Source: Brevibacterium ravenspurgense
GTDB lineage: Bacteria; Actinomycetota; Actinomycetes; Actinomycetales; Brevibacteriaceae
Assembly: GCF_001584615.1 (NCBI RefSeq)
Contig: NZ_LQQC01000004.1
Coordinates: 95,006-159,005 of the forward strand
Direction of reading: 5' to 3'
DNA: 64,000 nt
Part shown: positions 1 to 9,100 of the stretch, piece by piece
How the letters are laid out: each line of letters opens with the position of its first letter
Position numbering within the stretch: the first letter of the stretch is position 1
Translations under genes and position numbers: made by a program
Notes under the pieces: generated by a model
The model's database searches: none
Seen by the model: only the letters and a program-made list of their open reading frames with translations
What the model was told of the DNA's origin: nothing

Positions 1-1
1 C

Positions 2-877
2 GCTGAACGCGCACTCGCTCTTGCGAACACCCCGGAAGATGAACCGCTTGAATCGAAGATGGTCAGCCGCGCAATCCTGTCGGCACAGAACCAGATCGAG
101 CAGCGCAACGCGGAACAGCGCAAGAACGTCCTGAAGTACGACGATGTTCTCAACCGCCAGCGCACCGTCATCTACGACGAACGCCAGCGCGTTCTCGAAG
201 GCGACGACTTCGAAGACCAGATTCACGACTTCCGCGACGATGTCCTGCGCGCCTACGTCGAAGGCGCGACGGTCGGCGATCCCGAAGACTGGGAAATGGA
301 CAAGCTGTTCGTTGCGCTGCAGGACCTCTATGCCACCTCGATTACGCCGGAAGACCTCTACGAGGACGCGGGAGGCAAGAACAGCCTCAACCGCGAAAAG
401 ATCCTCGAAGAAGTCCAGGCGGATGCCGACCTCGCCTACGAAAAGCGCGAAGAAGAACTCGGTTCAGAAGCGCTGCGCCAGCTTGAGCGCCGCGTTCTGC
501 TGACCAGTATCGACAAGCGCTGGCGTGAGCACCTGTACGAAATGGACTACTTGAAGAACGGCATCGGCCTGCGCGCTATGGCGCAGCGCGATCCGCTCGT
601 GGAGTATCAGCGCGAGGGCTTTGAGATGTTCACCCGAATGCAGGACGGCATCAAGGAAGACGCCACGCGCCTTGTCAACAAGCTGCAGGTGCAGGTCAAG
701 ACCGTCAAGAGCGACGAGGTCGAAGTTGAGTCCGATGTCTTCCGCACCAAGCTGCCCAAGCTGACGCTGGCCGGCCCCAGCGAATCTGGGGAAAGTGAAG
801 CGCGCACGGACACTGCGGCGGACGACGACGGCGGTTCGGGCAACCGCGCTGAACGCCGCAAGAAGAAGCGTCGCTGA
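2..877 (+). CDS. secA: Preprotein translocase ATPase SecA, C-terminal part (5' end outside window)
   Basis: The frame is open from base 2, so only the C-terminal 291 residues are present. SecA is the cytosolic ATPase that drives Sec-dependent export. The segment covers the end of the second nucleotide-binding fold (ESKMVSRAI, then RKNVLKYDDVLNRQR) and the helical scaffold (WREHLYEMDYLKNGIGLR, then DPLVEYQREGFEMF). The tail is acidic then basic (ends RAERRKKKRR) and lacks the CxC...CH zinc-binding tail of E. coli SecA, as is common in actinobacterial SecA1. A strong hairpin follows the stop. It is more likely the housekeeping SecA1 than SecA2, but the missing N-terminus prevents proof. Confidence 0.95.
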   Translation, partial: AERALALANTPEDEPLESKMVSRAILSAQNQIEQRNAEQRKNVLKYDDVLNRQRTVIYDERQRVLEGDDFEDQIHDFRDDVLRAYVEGATVGDPEDWEMDKLFVALQDLYATSITPEDLYEDAGGKNSLNREKILEEVQADADLAYEKREEELGSEALRQLERRVLLTSIDKRWREHLYEMDYLKNGIGLRAMAQRDPLVEYQREGFEMFTRMQDGIKEDATRLVNKLQVQVKTVKSDEVEVESDVFRTKLPKLTLAGPSESGESEARTDTAADDDGGSGNRAERRKKKRR

Positions 878-897
878 GGCCCCGGTCTGAGCACTGA

Positions 898-934
898 CGA
901 GCCCCCGTGCTGCGAATCGCAGTGCGGGGGCTCG
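898..934 (+). terminator. Rho-independent-type terminator after secA
   Basis: A GC-rich dyad starts with CGAGCCCCCG and ends with CGGGGGCTCG, about 15 paired positions, and is followed by a T-rich stretch (CTGTTTGTTG). It lies 21 nt after the secA stop and may also serve the convergent gene ending at 979. Confidence 0.75.
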
Positions 935-978
935 CTGTTTGTTGCCGTGTTCGTTCCGCAGGGGTGCCTGCTGTCGGT

Positions 979-1419
979 TCAGGCAGTCAGATATTCGCGG
1001 ACGATCCACCGGTCGCGATTCTTCTCCAAACGCAGCGCGCAGGCTTTTGTGCGGGGCCGCAGAGCGATCGACACAGCGGCTTCTATGACGTTCGGCGCAG
1101 GTGAGCTCAAGCGCGGCCGGCCGATGCCGCGGATGTAGTCAACCTGCTGTTCGGATCGCAGTGTGCGGCGCATCCGCAGTGCGGAGACCACGGAGCTGCG
1201 GACTTCCGGGTCGAGCCAGCGTTCAATGGACTGCAGGGTCCGCACACCGTATTCGACTTCGGTCAAAGCGGTGACGATTGAGCGCACAAAGGCGGCTGCG
1301 GCTGCTGCTTCGCGCTGTTTTTTGGCAGCTGTCTGCTCTTCGGAAGTCGGCGGGCGCTTGTTGAACATGCGGGTACGAGGTGTCGCGGGTCGGGTCAGGG
1401 TAAGTGGTTCGGCGGTCAT
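979..1419 (-). CDS. Rv3235-family protein (DUF6459-like), function unknown
   Basis: The protein has 146 residues. The N-terminus is low-complexity and basic. The C-terminal 100 residues look like the Rv3235 family, a small domain common next to secA or cell-wall genes in Actinobacteria, and end in the pattern ALRLEKNRDRWIVREYL. A predicted cytosolic protein with no catalytic motif I recognise. The start overlaps the stop of the upstream LysM gene (ATGA, 1416-1419) and GGAG lies 6 nt before it, so the two are translationally coupled. The family call is from recall of the pattern and has not been searched. Confidence 0.7.
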   Translation of the reverse strand: MTAEPLTLTRPATPRTRMFNKRPPTSEEQTAAKKQREAAAAAAFVRSIVTALTEVEYGVRTLQSIERWLDPEVRSSVVSALRMRRTLRSEQQVDYIRGIGRPRLSSPAPNVIEAAVSIALRPRTKACALRLEKNRDRWIVREYLTA

Positions 1420-2222
1420 GGCAGCTCCAGTTCGGTGTCGGGGTAGATGAGGTCGGGGTTGCCGCCCAGGGTGTCGGCATTGGCTTTGCTGATGGCGCTT
1501 ACGCGTTCAGCTGTTGTCTGGCCGGGTTTCGGGTGGGCGATGGCGATCTTCCAGATGCTGTCGCCCTTTTTGACTGTTACGCGCTGAGGCGATTCGGGTT
1601 TCGGTGCTGTGTGTTCGGCTTCTTTGCCGTGCGCGTCCTGTTTGCGCTGCTCGGGTTGAGGTTCTTGTTCCTTCGGTTCCTTGGTCTGCGTCCGAGGCGG
1701 TTTCGGTTCGGGCTTCTGTGTTGGCCAGCTGGGGTCAGCCGGTGGGGCCGTGCTCGGTTCGGGGTAGGGGGTGTCGCCCGGCGGGGACGTCGGCCAGTGC
1801 GGCGGAGGTGTTTGCGTGCCCTCGGTCTGGGGTGCTGTCGACTCACCGTGTGCGGCCTCTGCTTGTGAGGGCGAATTCTGCGCCGGTGCCGCGTGGGCTG
1901 TTCCGGCGGCGAGAACGACCGCTGTCATGGATGCGGCTGATGCTTTCAGTGCGGCGGGGGCGATCCTGCGCGCCCACGTGGCAAGTGCGACTGCGCCCGG
2001 CACGCCGATGAGGTCAAAGACGCGAGCCGCCGCGATGAGTACGAGCGACAGCTGCAGGCGAAGACCGGCGAGGGCTGCCGCGCAGAGTGCTGTTACGACT
2101 ACCGCGGCACCGATGTCTGCGTTGAGCGCTCGGTCTGCGAAAGAGGGACCCGCTGTGAGCAGCGCGGCGCATATCAGCAGGTGCAGAGCGGATGCTCCCA
2201 CATGGATTTCTGTTGGCTTCAT
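1416..2222 (-). CDS. Membrane-anchored LysM-domain protein
   Basis: The protein has 268 residues from the ATG at 2222, which has AAAGGAG 6 nt upstream. An upstream in-frame start at 2252 has no ribosome site. Hydrophobic helices occupy about residues 5-25, 30-60 and 85-105. A Pro/Lys/Glu/Thr-rich extracellular spacer of about 100 residues follows, then a C-terminal LysM domain (VTVKKGDSIWKIA through PDLIYPDTELELP) that binds peptidoglycan glycan. The architecture suggests an envelope protein reaching into the wall. It is coupled to the Rv3235-family gene downstream. Confidence 0.8.
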   Translation of the reverse strand: MKPTEIHVGASALHLLICAALLTAGPSFADRALNADIGAAVVVTALCAAALAGLRLQLSLVLIAAARVFDLIGVPGAVALATWARRIAPAALKASAASMTAVVLAAGTAHAAPAQNSPSQAEAAHGESTAPQTEGTQTPPPHWPTSPPGDTPYPEPSTAPPADPSWPTQKPEPKPPRTQTKEPKEQEPQPEQRKQDAHGKEAEHTAPKPESPQRVTVKKGDSIWKIAIAHPKPGQTTAERVSAISKANADTLGGNPDLIYPDTELELP

Positions 2223-2338
2223 GTTCACTCCTTTGTGATCATCTGCAACCAAAGTACATGATTAAACGCAAAACACAAGAATGTTCGAATAAGTGCGAAT
2301 AAAATCTTCAAGCCATGGTTTGGCCGTGTGACTGCAGG

Positions 2339-2350
2339 CACAATGTGGGT
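2339..2350 (+). promoter_or_regulatory. -10 hexamer placing transcription start at the ATG (leaderless)
   Basis: CACAAT is followed by exactly 6 nt (GTGGGT) and then ATG. No Shine-Dalgarno sequence is present. This geometry predicts a leaderless mRNA and selects the start at 2351. Confidence 0.5.
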
Positions 2351-2842
2351 ATGGATCGTTTTGATGAGCTTTTTGCTGATTTAGAGGGCCAGGCTGCGGC
2401 CGAGAGAGCGCGCGAACGCGAGGGCGAGTTCGGTGACCTTGTTGCCGAGAGCTTCTATGAGGTCACCTTTGTGGAGCGCTTGGCCGGCGCAGTCGGTGAG
2501 CGCGTCGATCTGCGCACTGTGTCTGGAGCTGTTTCCGGCGTGCTGACCTCGGTGGGTGAAGGGTGCTGCTGTATTGACGGCGGAGTTCTTGTGATGCTCG
2601 CAGCTGTCGAAGGCGTGGCACTGAAGCCTCGAGAGCACGCGGTGCAGGAGCGCTGGAGGTCTGCGCGTTCAATTCTGGGGCAGTGGTGTGCTGAGCGTAA
2701 GCAGGTACGGGTTGAAACTGCAGGAACAACACTGGAGGGGACGCTGCACGCTGTTGCGCGTGACTATCTGCAGCTTCGCAGACGAGGCGCCTTTGAGCTG
2801 GTGCCTTTGCGCAGGATTTCTGTGGTCCGGGTGTTGCAATAG
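2351..2842 (+). CDS. Conserved hypothetical actinobacterial protein
   Basis: The protein has 163 residues. I do not recognise a named family. The N-terminal 40 residues are acidic and helical (MDRFDELFADLEGQAAAERA). The rest alternates short beta-like segments (VDLRTVSGAVSGVLTSVGEGCCCIDGGVLVML) and ends with VETAGTTLEGTLHAVARDYLQL and a final strand VPLRRISVVRVL. This resembles two small Sm/SH3-like barrels, but that is inference from the pattern only. There is no signal peptide or membrane helix. It faces the excisionase-type HTH gene tail to tail. Confidence 0.65.
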   Translation: MDRFDELFADLEGQAAAERAREREGEFGDLVAESFYEVTFVERLAGAVGERVDLRTVSGAVSGVLTSVGEGCCCIDGGVLVMLAAVEGVALKPREHAVQERWRSARSILGQWCAERKQVRVETAGTTLEGTLHAVARDYLQLRRRGAFELVPLRRISVVRVLQ

Positions 2843-2861
2843 CACCGCTGTACGGATGTGC

Positions 2862-3080
2862 TCACACGTCAGTGCCGGCTTCGATTTCCTGCTGGGTTTG
2901 GGCGTACATGCGCTGAATGTAGTTTTCGATTTCAGCTTTTTCGACGCGCCACTGCCCGCGGCCGCCGACTTTGATGGCCCGCAGTTCGCCGGAGCGGACG
3001 AGTGCGCGAGCTCCTGCGGTCGAGATGCTGAGCATTTCGGCGACATCGGTCAGGGGGAGGAAGCGTGTTTCGACGACCAT
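2862..3080 (-). CDS. Excisionase-family / BldC-like helix-turn-helix protein
   Basis: The protein has 72 residues from the ATG at 3080, which has GGAG 6 nt upstream. An in-frame extension to 3176 lacks a ribosome site. It is a single winged-helix domain of the MerR/excisionase type: FLPLTDVAEMLSISTAGARAL forms the helix-turn-helix and LRAIKVGGRGQWRVEKAEIENYI the wing and third helix. Actinobacteria carry this stand-alone type as a sporulation or envelope regulator (BldC-like), and it is often beside SAF/CpaE genes as here. It is divergent from the SAF gene, so it may regulate that operon (inference). Confidence 0.8.
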   Translation of the reverse strand: MVVETRFLPLTDVAEMLSISTAGARALVRSGELRAIKVGGRGQWRVEKAEIENYIQRMYAQTQQEIEAGTDV

Positions 3081-3226
3081 TGCGAGCTCCTTGGTCTGGT
3101 GGCCAACCGCAAAGGGGTGGGCGAGGGTGGCGTATCCGTGTATATTCAAAGAAGAATATTCCGTAAACTGCATCAAATGATAGCAAAGTACACCTAACGG
3201 CAGATAAATCGATCAATGGAGATCTG

Positions 3227-3847
3227 ATGCACACTGCACCCCGTTTCCGCACTCCCAAGCTGCGTGATCCGCGCGTTCTCATAGCTGTTCTCTTACTTGT
3301 CGCCTCCGTTGTCGCCACGTGGCTGGTGGTCACGAGCGTTGCGAAGACGACGACGGTGTGGGCAGCAGCGGAGCCTTTGGCACCGGGCACTGTCATTACG
3401 CGCGAGAACGTCCGGCCGGTCGAAGTGCGACTGCCGGAGGACAGCGGCGGATACAAGCGGGCGTCCGATGACGACCTCATCGGCCAGACAGTCCTCAGCC
3501 CCATTGCGGCCGGCGACCTTGTACCGGCATCGCAGGTCGGTTCGGGTGACAGCTTGGGCGGTCGACGAGTTTCGCTTCCGCTGCAGCGGTCTCTGCCGGC
3601 AGATGTCAAGGCCGGTTCCCGGGTCGATGTGTGGGCGGTTGACATGCGCGAGGACAGGGGAGAACCGCAGCCTGTTCTGCGCAATGCTGCGGTTCTTGCC
3701 GTGAATCGCGACGGTGGGGGATTCACTGTCAGTTCGGGTGTGAGCGTTGAGGTGTTCGTGCCCAATGACAGTCTGCAGAAGGTTCTACAGGCCGTTGCGG
3801 CTGAAGACCATCTGTCGGTCGTGTCGATTCCGAAGGACCGTCCATGA
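3227..3847 (+). CDS. SAF-domain membrane protein (CpaB/RcpC-like)
   Basis: The protein has 206 residues. One transmembrane helix (about residues 18-38) is followed by an extracytoplasmic SAF domain (AAEPLAPGTVITRENVRPVEVRLP, split by the GQTVLSPIAAGDLVPASQV core), the fold of CpaB/RcpC proteins of tight-adherence (Flp) pili. The start has GGAG 5 nt upstream. The stop overlaps the start of the next gene (ATGA, 3844-3847), so it is coupled to the ParA-like ATPase. No TadA, prepilin or secretin genes occur nearby, so a pilus role is uncertain. Confidence 0.8.
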   Translation: MHTAPRFRTPKLRDPRVLIAVLLLVASVVATWLVVTSVAKTTTVWAAAEPLAPGTVITRENVRPVEVRLPEDSGGYKRASDDDLIGQTVLSPIAAGDLVPASQVGSGDSLGGRRVSLPLQRSLPADVKAGSRVDVWAVDMREDRGEPQPVLRNAAVLAVNRDGGGFTVSSGVSVEVFVPNDSLQKVLQAVAAEDHLSVVSIPKDRP

Positions 3848-5118
3848 TTTCGGTTGTGCTCGCGGTCGATGTTGAGTTCGAAAGCTCCGCCGCAGCCGCA
3901 CTTTCGGCTGCCGGCGATATAGCGGTTCGCTCCCGGCCCGCCGATGGGGTTGAACTTGCTGCCGCGATGTCGGCCGGTGCCGCAGAAGTCTATGTGCTGA
4001 GCCGCTATTTCCCCGGAGTCGATGCTGAGTTTCGGGATCGCGCGCGCCGGCTGGGTGTGCGCATTCTGGGCTATGGCGCGGGGCTTGTGGCGGACTGGGG
4101 TGTGGCTGTCGAGGTGGAGGCCGGCTGTTCGGCGGAAGCCCTGTGTGAGGCTGTGCGCGCCTGTGCTCAGGCTGAACCAGCGGAGGTTTCTGAAGCGCCC
4201 GCAGCCGCACCGGTCGAAGCTGGAAGCCCGGGGCGGATTGTCGCCGTGTGGGGCGCTGACGGTGCTCCCGGCCGCTCAACGATTGCGGCAACGCTTGCCG
4301 ACATCAGCTCGCGGGCTGAGCGCACGGTTCTCGTCGATGCTGACACGGTCCACGCCGGGCAGGCTGTCATGTTGGGCCTGTTGGACGACGCATCGAAGAT
4401 CGCCGCTTTGTGTCGCAGCGCAGAATCTCTTGACGACACTGTGATTTCTCGCTGTATTGCCCGCATCCGCGATGGCTTGGATGTGGTGACTGGGCTCAGC
4501 CGCGCGGATCGGTGGCCGGAGGTGCGAGCCGGCGCACTGACCGCCGTTCTTGAGGAACTGGCCAAGCGCTATCCGGTTGTCATCATCGATGTTTCCGCCC
4601 GCGTTGACCCCGATGACCCGCTTGCAGATCCCTTCTATGACCGGCATGCGGCAACCAGGGCGGCTCTGGATGCCGCTGATGAGGTCATCGTGGTCGGCGC
4701 GGCGGAACCGCCGGCGCTCGTGAGGCTTATGAATGTCCTCAGCAGCGAGCGTTTTCGGCATGCGGAGAAGACACACGTCGTCGTCAACCGGGTGCGCGAA
4801 GGCGCTGTGGGAGCCGATCCCGAGCAGCGCATCCAGCAGACACTTCAGCGCTTTGTCGCATGCGAATCACCGGTTCTGCTGCCGGATGCGCGCGATGCTC
4901 TCGACAGGGCAGTTCTTGCCGGCACCACGATCATTGAGTCCGCTCCGAAGAATCCCCTGAGCATTGCCCTGTGGGATTTCGCAAGGCAACTCGGGCTCGC
5001 CCCGGCCGGGCGCAGGAGAGCGGGGAGGCCTCGCAGGCGCGGTATTGCGAAGCTGCTGAAGAATTCACCGCGCGACAGCGGGGCTCGCACCGGCGGGCGC
5101 GCAGGCATTGGACAATAG
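3844..5118 (+). CDS. CpaE/TadZ-like ParA/MinD-family P-loop ATPase
   Basis: The protein has 424 residues. Residues 1-120 form a receiver-like N-terminal domain without obvious phospho-acceptor conservation. A MinD/ParA deviant Walker A is visible at about residue 135 (GADGAPGRSTIAATLAD), where Arg replaces the usual signature Lys next to Ser-Thr. Walker A' (RTVLVDADTVHAGQAVML) and Walker B (YPVVIIDVSARV) follow. This order is typical of CpaE/TadZ localisation ATPases. The C-terminus is basic (RRRAGRPRRRG). It is coupled to the SAF gene by a 4-nt overlap. Confidence 0.8.
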   Translation: MISVVLAVDVEFESSAAAALSAAGDIAVRSRPADGVELAAAMSAGAAEVYVLSRYFPGVDAEFRDRARRLGVRILGYGAGLVADWGVAVEVEAGCSAEALCEAVRACAQAEPAEVSEAPAAAPVEAGSPGRIVAVWGADGAPGRSTIAATLADISSRAERTVLVDADTVHAGQAVMLGLLDDASKIAALCRSAESLDDTVISRCIARIRDGLDVVTGLSRADRWPEVRAGALTAVLEELAKRYPVVIIDVSARVDPDDPLADPFYDRHAATRAALDAADEVIVVGAAEPPALVRLMNVLSSERFRHAEKTHVVVNRVREGAVGADPEQRIQQTLQRFVACESPVLLPDARDALDRAVLAGTTIIESAPKNPLSIALWDFARQLGLAPAGRRRAGRPRRRGIAKLLKNSPRDSGARTGGRAGIGQ

Positions 5119-5122
5119 GCGT
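5111..5122 (+). promoter_or_regulatory. -10 hexamer 6 nt before start (leaderless), inside the preceding gene
   Basis: GACAAT, 6 nt (AGGCGT), then ATG. The element overlaps the stop codon of the upstream ATPase gene, so the DUF6912 gene may have its own promoter. Confidence 0.5.
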
Positions 5123-5539
5123 ATGAAGAAGCGCGTCTACACAGCTTGTGATTTGGAAGAATTCGCAGCCGCCTGGCCGAACCTGGGGGAGCGGACGGTG
5201 TTCTTCCTGACAGATTCAGCGGCAGCCCTGCGCGGGGACGACCTTGATTATGCCGAGTGGCGTGCGATGACGGCCGCGGCGACAGCGGCAGCCGCTTCTG
5301 CGGCTTCCAGCGGAACTGCCAGGATCGTGGCGGCTGCCGATGTTGAGGTGAGTAGTACCTCGAACGTGGATGACCAGATAGCGGTGGGTTCGGCGAGCGT
5401 TCCCGCGGCGTCGGTTGTGAGCTTCCACGTGGATGAGCATCTGCGGCACGAAAGCACGGAAGACGATCTCATCCAGCAGGACCTTCTGTGGTACGCGCCT
5501 TCTGAAATTGATCACCTGCTGGGGGACTTCCGCGGCTGA
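5123..5539 (+). CDS. DUF6912-family protein
   Basis: The protein has 138 residues from the ATG at 5123 (MKKRVYTACDLEEFA). An upstream in-frame start overlaps the previous gene. The N-terminus matches the pattern of DUF6912, a small actinobacterial protein of unknown function whose members begin with a beta strand M-R-V-Y and a helix. The middle is Ala-rich (TAAATAAAASAASSG) and the C-terminus is acidic (LLWYAPSEIDHLLGDF). Predicted cytosolic. Role unknown. Confidence 0.7.
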   Translation: MKKRVYTACDLEEFAAAWPNLGERTVFFLTDSAAALRGDDLDYAEWRAMTAAATAAAASAASSGTARIVAAADVEVSSTSNVDDQIAVGSASVPAASVVSFHVDEHLRHESTEDDLIQQDLLWYAPSEIDHLLGDFRG

Positions 5540-5587
5540 GCCGCGCAAGGTTCACTCAGAGCCGCGCGACCCTCGCTCAGCTCCGCC

Positions 5588-6055
5588 TCACTCAGAGCCG
5601 GCGATGGTGGCCAACCGGTCGCGGAAGACACGTTCGACCGCGGCTGCCGCGGCTTCTTCGATCATGCCGCCCAGCAGCGGGATGGAGGATTCCGCCTCGG
5701 CGTCGACCGTGATGAGCGAATGACCGTCACCCAGCCCCTCAGCGGTGATGTCGGCGGTGATGCCAAGCGGCACGCCCGGAATCTCTGCGCTGTAGGCGGC
5801 CGGTTGATCCGGGAATGCGTTCGGCACCGTGATCGTCTGCTCGAGGTGCGCCGCTTTGCTCACGAACGCGGCAGCGGCATCGGGAATGTCAAAAGAGGCC
5901 AGCGAGGCCCGGGCGTGTACGACGGTTCCGGAGCCAGTCGCTTCGACTGTCGCAGTGGACCCTTCAGCCGTCTGCCAGCTGTCCGGGGAGGCCAGAATCG
6001 AGCGGATCGAGTCGGTTTCCACCCTCAGTCGTTCACTCACGCGAATTTTCTTCAT
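5588..6055 (-). CDS. DUF2505-family protein (SRPBCC-like fold)
   Basis: The protein has 155 residues starting MKKIRVSERLRVETDSI. The pattern, with an N-terminal strand, a helix and an amphipathic C-terminal helix (EEAAAAAVERVFRDRLATI), fits DUF2505, a lipid-binding START/SRPBCC-like family of actinobacteria with unknown ligand. The start at 6055 is chosen because TATATT lies exactly 6 nt upstream of the ATG (leaderless geometry). The GTG at 6082 lacks a usable ribosome site. It is divergent from gdh. Confidence 0.75.
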   Translation of the reverse strand: MKKIRVSERLRVETDSIRSILASPDSWQTAEGSTATVEATGSGTVVHARASLASFDIPDAAAAFVSKAAHLEQTITVPNAFPDQPAAYSAEIPGVPLGITADITAEGLGDGHSLITVDAEAESSIPLLGGMIEEAAAAAVERVFRDRLATIAGSE

Positions 6056-6067
6056 TCGGCAAATATA
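6056..6067 (-). promoter_or_regulatory. -10 hexamer TATATT, leaderless geometry
   Basis: Read on the minus strand, TATATT is followed by 6 nt (TGCCGA) and ATG. No Shine-Dalgarno sequence is present. Confidence 0.55.
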
Positions 6068-6130
6068 CCGATCGCCATTCACGTCCTAGAGTGGTACCGA
6101 AAGCTTTAGACCATTCATGAGGTGATGAGC

Positions 6131-9100
6131 GTGACGCAGGCGCACACAGCCGAAATCGCACAGCGTTGGCAGCAGCTGTCAGGCAACCCCGGATCAGCCG
6201 CCCTTGTCAGCGCGTATTACCCGAATGTCACCGAAAGCGATTTCGAGGTGTACGGCCCAGAAGTGCTCGCGGCCACCCTCGACTACCACTTCGGTGTTGC
6301 CCAGCGCTTCGACGGCGAAGCGCCGCAGATTGACATTCACAACCCCGACGCAGAGGCCCCGGACTACACCGGCAACCGCACCATCATCGACATCGTCGTC
6401 GGTGACAAGCGGTTCCTCCTGTCCTCGATCGTCAACAAGATCTCCAGCCTCGGCTACGCCATCCGGGCCGTGCACCACCCCATCCTGCGCACCGTGCGCA
6501 CCGGCGGCACCCTCGAAGTGATCGACCCCGCACAGCTGCGACAGACCACGACCGACACCTCGGCCCTGCCGATCATCTCGGCTGAGCTCAGCGAAGGCGG
6601 ACAGTCGAACCCCGAATCATGGATCCACATCGAAATCGACCGGATCCCGGAAGAAGAGTTCGGCCAACTGCAGGAAACCCTCGCAAGCGTTGTCAGCATG
6701 CTCGGTGCGGCCACCCGCGACTACCCGGCCATGCGCGACCGCGCCCGGGAAATCGCGGAAGGCCTGCGCGCAAACCCGCCGGCGGAAGACCTCGCAGACG
6801 AAGCCAGCGAAGCCGCCGCGCTGCTCGAATGGCTCGATGGGCGCTTCGCCTTCATGGGGTACCGCGAATACCGGCTGAAAGAAGTCGACGGCCAGTCTGT
6901 CCTCGAACCGATTGAGGCCACCGCGCTGGGCATTTCCGCTATGCGCAGCGCCACCACCTCACCGCTGTCAGAAGCCGTTGCCGCGCATGCCTTGGACCGC
7001 CACGTGCTGGTCCTGACGAAGGCCAATTCGCGCTCCCACATCATCCGTCCTGACTACATGGACTACCTGGGTGTCAAAACCTTTGACGAAAACGGGCAGA
7101 TCGTCGGTGAGAAGCGCTTCGTCGGGCTGTACACAACGTCCATGTACACCTCGTCAGTCCTCGACATCCCGGTCATCCGCGGCAAGGTCCGCGCGATCAT
7201 CGAACGCTCCGGCATGTCCCGGGAATCGCACTCCGGTGACGAACTCCTGTCGGTGCTCGAAAGCTACCCGCGCGACGAAATCCTCCAGTCGACCATCGAA
7301 GACATCGAAAAGGTCGTCCTGCCGGTGGTCAACCTGCAGGAGAAGCGCGAAGCCAGCGTCTTCATCCGCCGTGACGAATACGAACGCTTCGTGTCCGTGC
7401 TCGTGTACGTGCCCCGCGACCTCTACGACACAGCTTCGCGCAAGCGCGTTGAGCGCGTCCTGCGTCAGCGCTACCGGGCTGAAAGCGTGGACTTCGACGT
7501 CCAGCTGAGCTCGTCCGCACTCGCCCGCCTGCACTTCACCGCCCGGGTGGCCCGCAACGAACCGCTTCCCGCGGTCGACTCCGCAGAAGTGGCCGACAGG
7601 ATTCGGGCCGCCGTGCGGTCCTGGAGCGAAGACGTGCAGGAATTCCTCGCACCTTCGGGCACTCGTGTATCCCACAGCGATCAGGCCCGCGTGGCCCAGT
7701 GGGGCAACGCCTTCCCCGGCGCCTACGAAGAGTCCTACACGCCGCACGAGGCACTGACCGATATTGCGCGCTTTGAAGAATGCGAACGTCTGGGCAGCGC
7801 ACTCATGCGCTTTGAACCGGACTCCGAATATCTGCGCGAGGCAGGCATCGATCCTGACACGCTGCCGGACGACGCAGAACTCACCCGCGTGCGCATGCTG
7901 TTCTACAAGCGCAAGCCCGCGTCGCTGTCGACCATGCTGCCGCTGCTGTCGTCCATGGGCGGCGACATCATCGACGAACGCCCGTTCCGCCTGTCGCTCG
8001 GCGATGGCACACAGCGCTACCTGTACGACTTCGGCATCGAGTTCCCCACACCCATCACGCAGGCTGATTTCGGCCGTTTGGAAGGCGCCTACCTGGCCGG
8101 GTGGATGGAAGAACGCGAGTACGGCAACCTCGACCGCCTGCTGCTGGCGGGCCTGAACTGGCGCGAAGTCGAGATTCTGCGCGCAATCGTCCGCTACCTG
8201 CGCCAGGCCTCGGTGGCCTACTCCGACAGCTACATCGCGCGTGTGCTCGCGGCCAACACAGACCTTGCCCGCGGCCTGGTCGACCTGTTCGCCGCTAAGT
8301 TCGACCCGGACTTCGCCGGTGACCGCGAAGCCGCGGTCAGTGAACTCGAAGAGCGTGTCGAAGAAGGCCTGCGCGGCCTGTCAACCCTCGATGAGGACCG
8401 CATCGTGCGCTCCATGCTGGCCTTCATCAAGGCTGTTGTGCGCACCAACTTCTACCACCCGACCGACGGCACCCTGCCGACGGCGCTCGCGTTCAAACTG
8501 CTGCCGGACGAGCTGAGCTTCCTGCCGCTGCCGCGCCCGCAGATCGAAACCTGGGTCTATTCCCCGCGCGTTGAGGGCGTGCACCTGCGCTTCGGTGCGG
8601 TCGCCCGCGGCGGCCTGCGCTGGTCGGATCGCCGCGATGACTTCCGCACGGAAGCCCTCGGCTTGGCGAAGACCCAGATGGTCAAGAACGCCCTCATCGT
8701 GCCGGCGGGCGCGAAGGGCGGCTTCTACCCGAAGGGCCTGCCGGTCGGCGACCCCGAAACTCGCGCCCAGTTGGGCCAGGCAGCCTATGAAGAGTTCATC
8801 GGCGCGCTGCTGGACATCACCGACAACCTCGATGCCGACGGCACGGCCGTCAGCCCTGAGCGCACCGTCATATACGACAGCGAAGACGCCTACCTCGTGG
8901 TCGCCGCAGACAAGGGCACGGCGCGCTTCTCCGACGTGGCCAACGCAATCTCGACCGCCCGCGGCTTCTGGCTGGGTGACGCCTTCGCCTCCGGTGGGTC
9001 GAACGGCTACGACCACAAGGAAATGGGCATCACCTCCCGAGGTGCCTGGAAGTCCACGGAGCGCCACTTCCGTGAGCTTGGGGTCAACACGGACGAAGAC

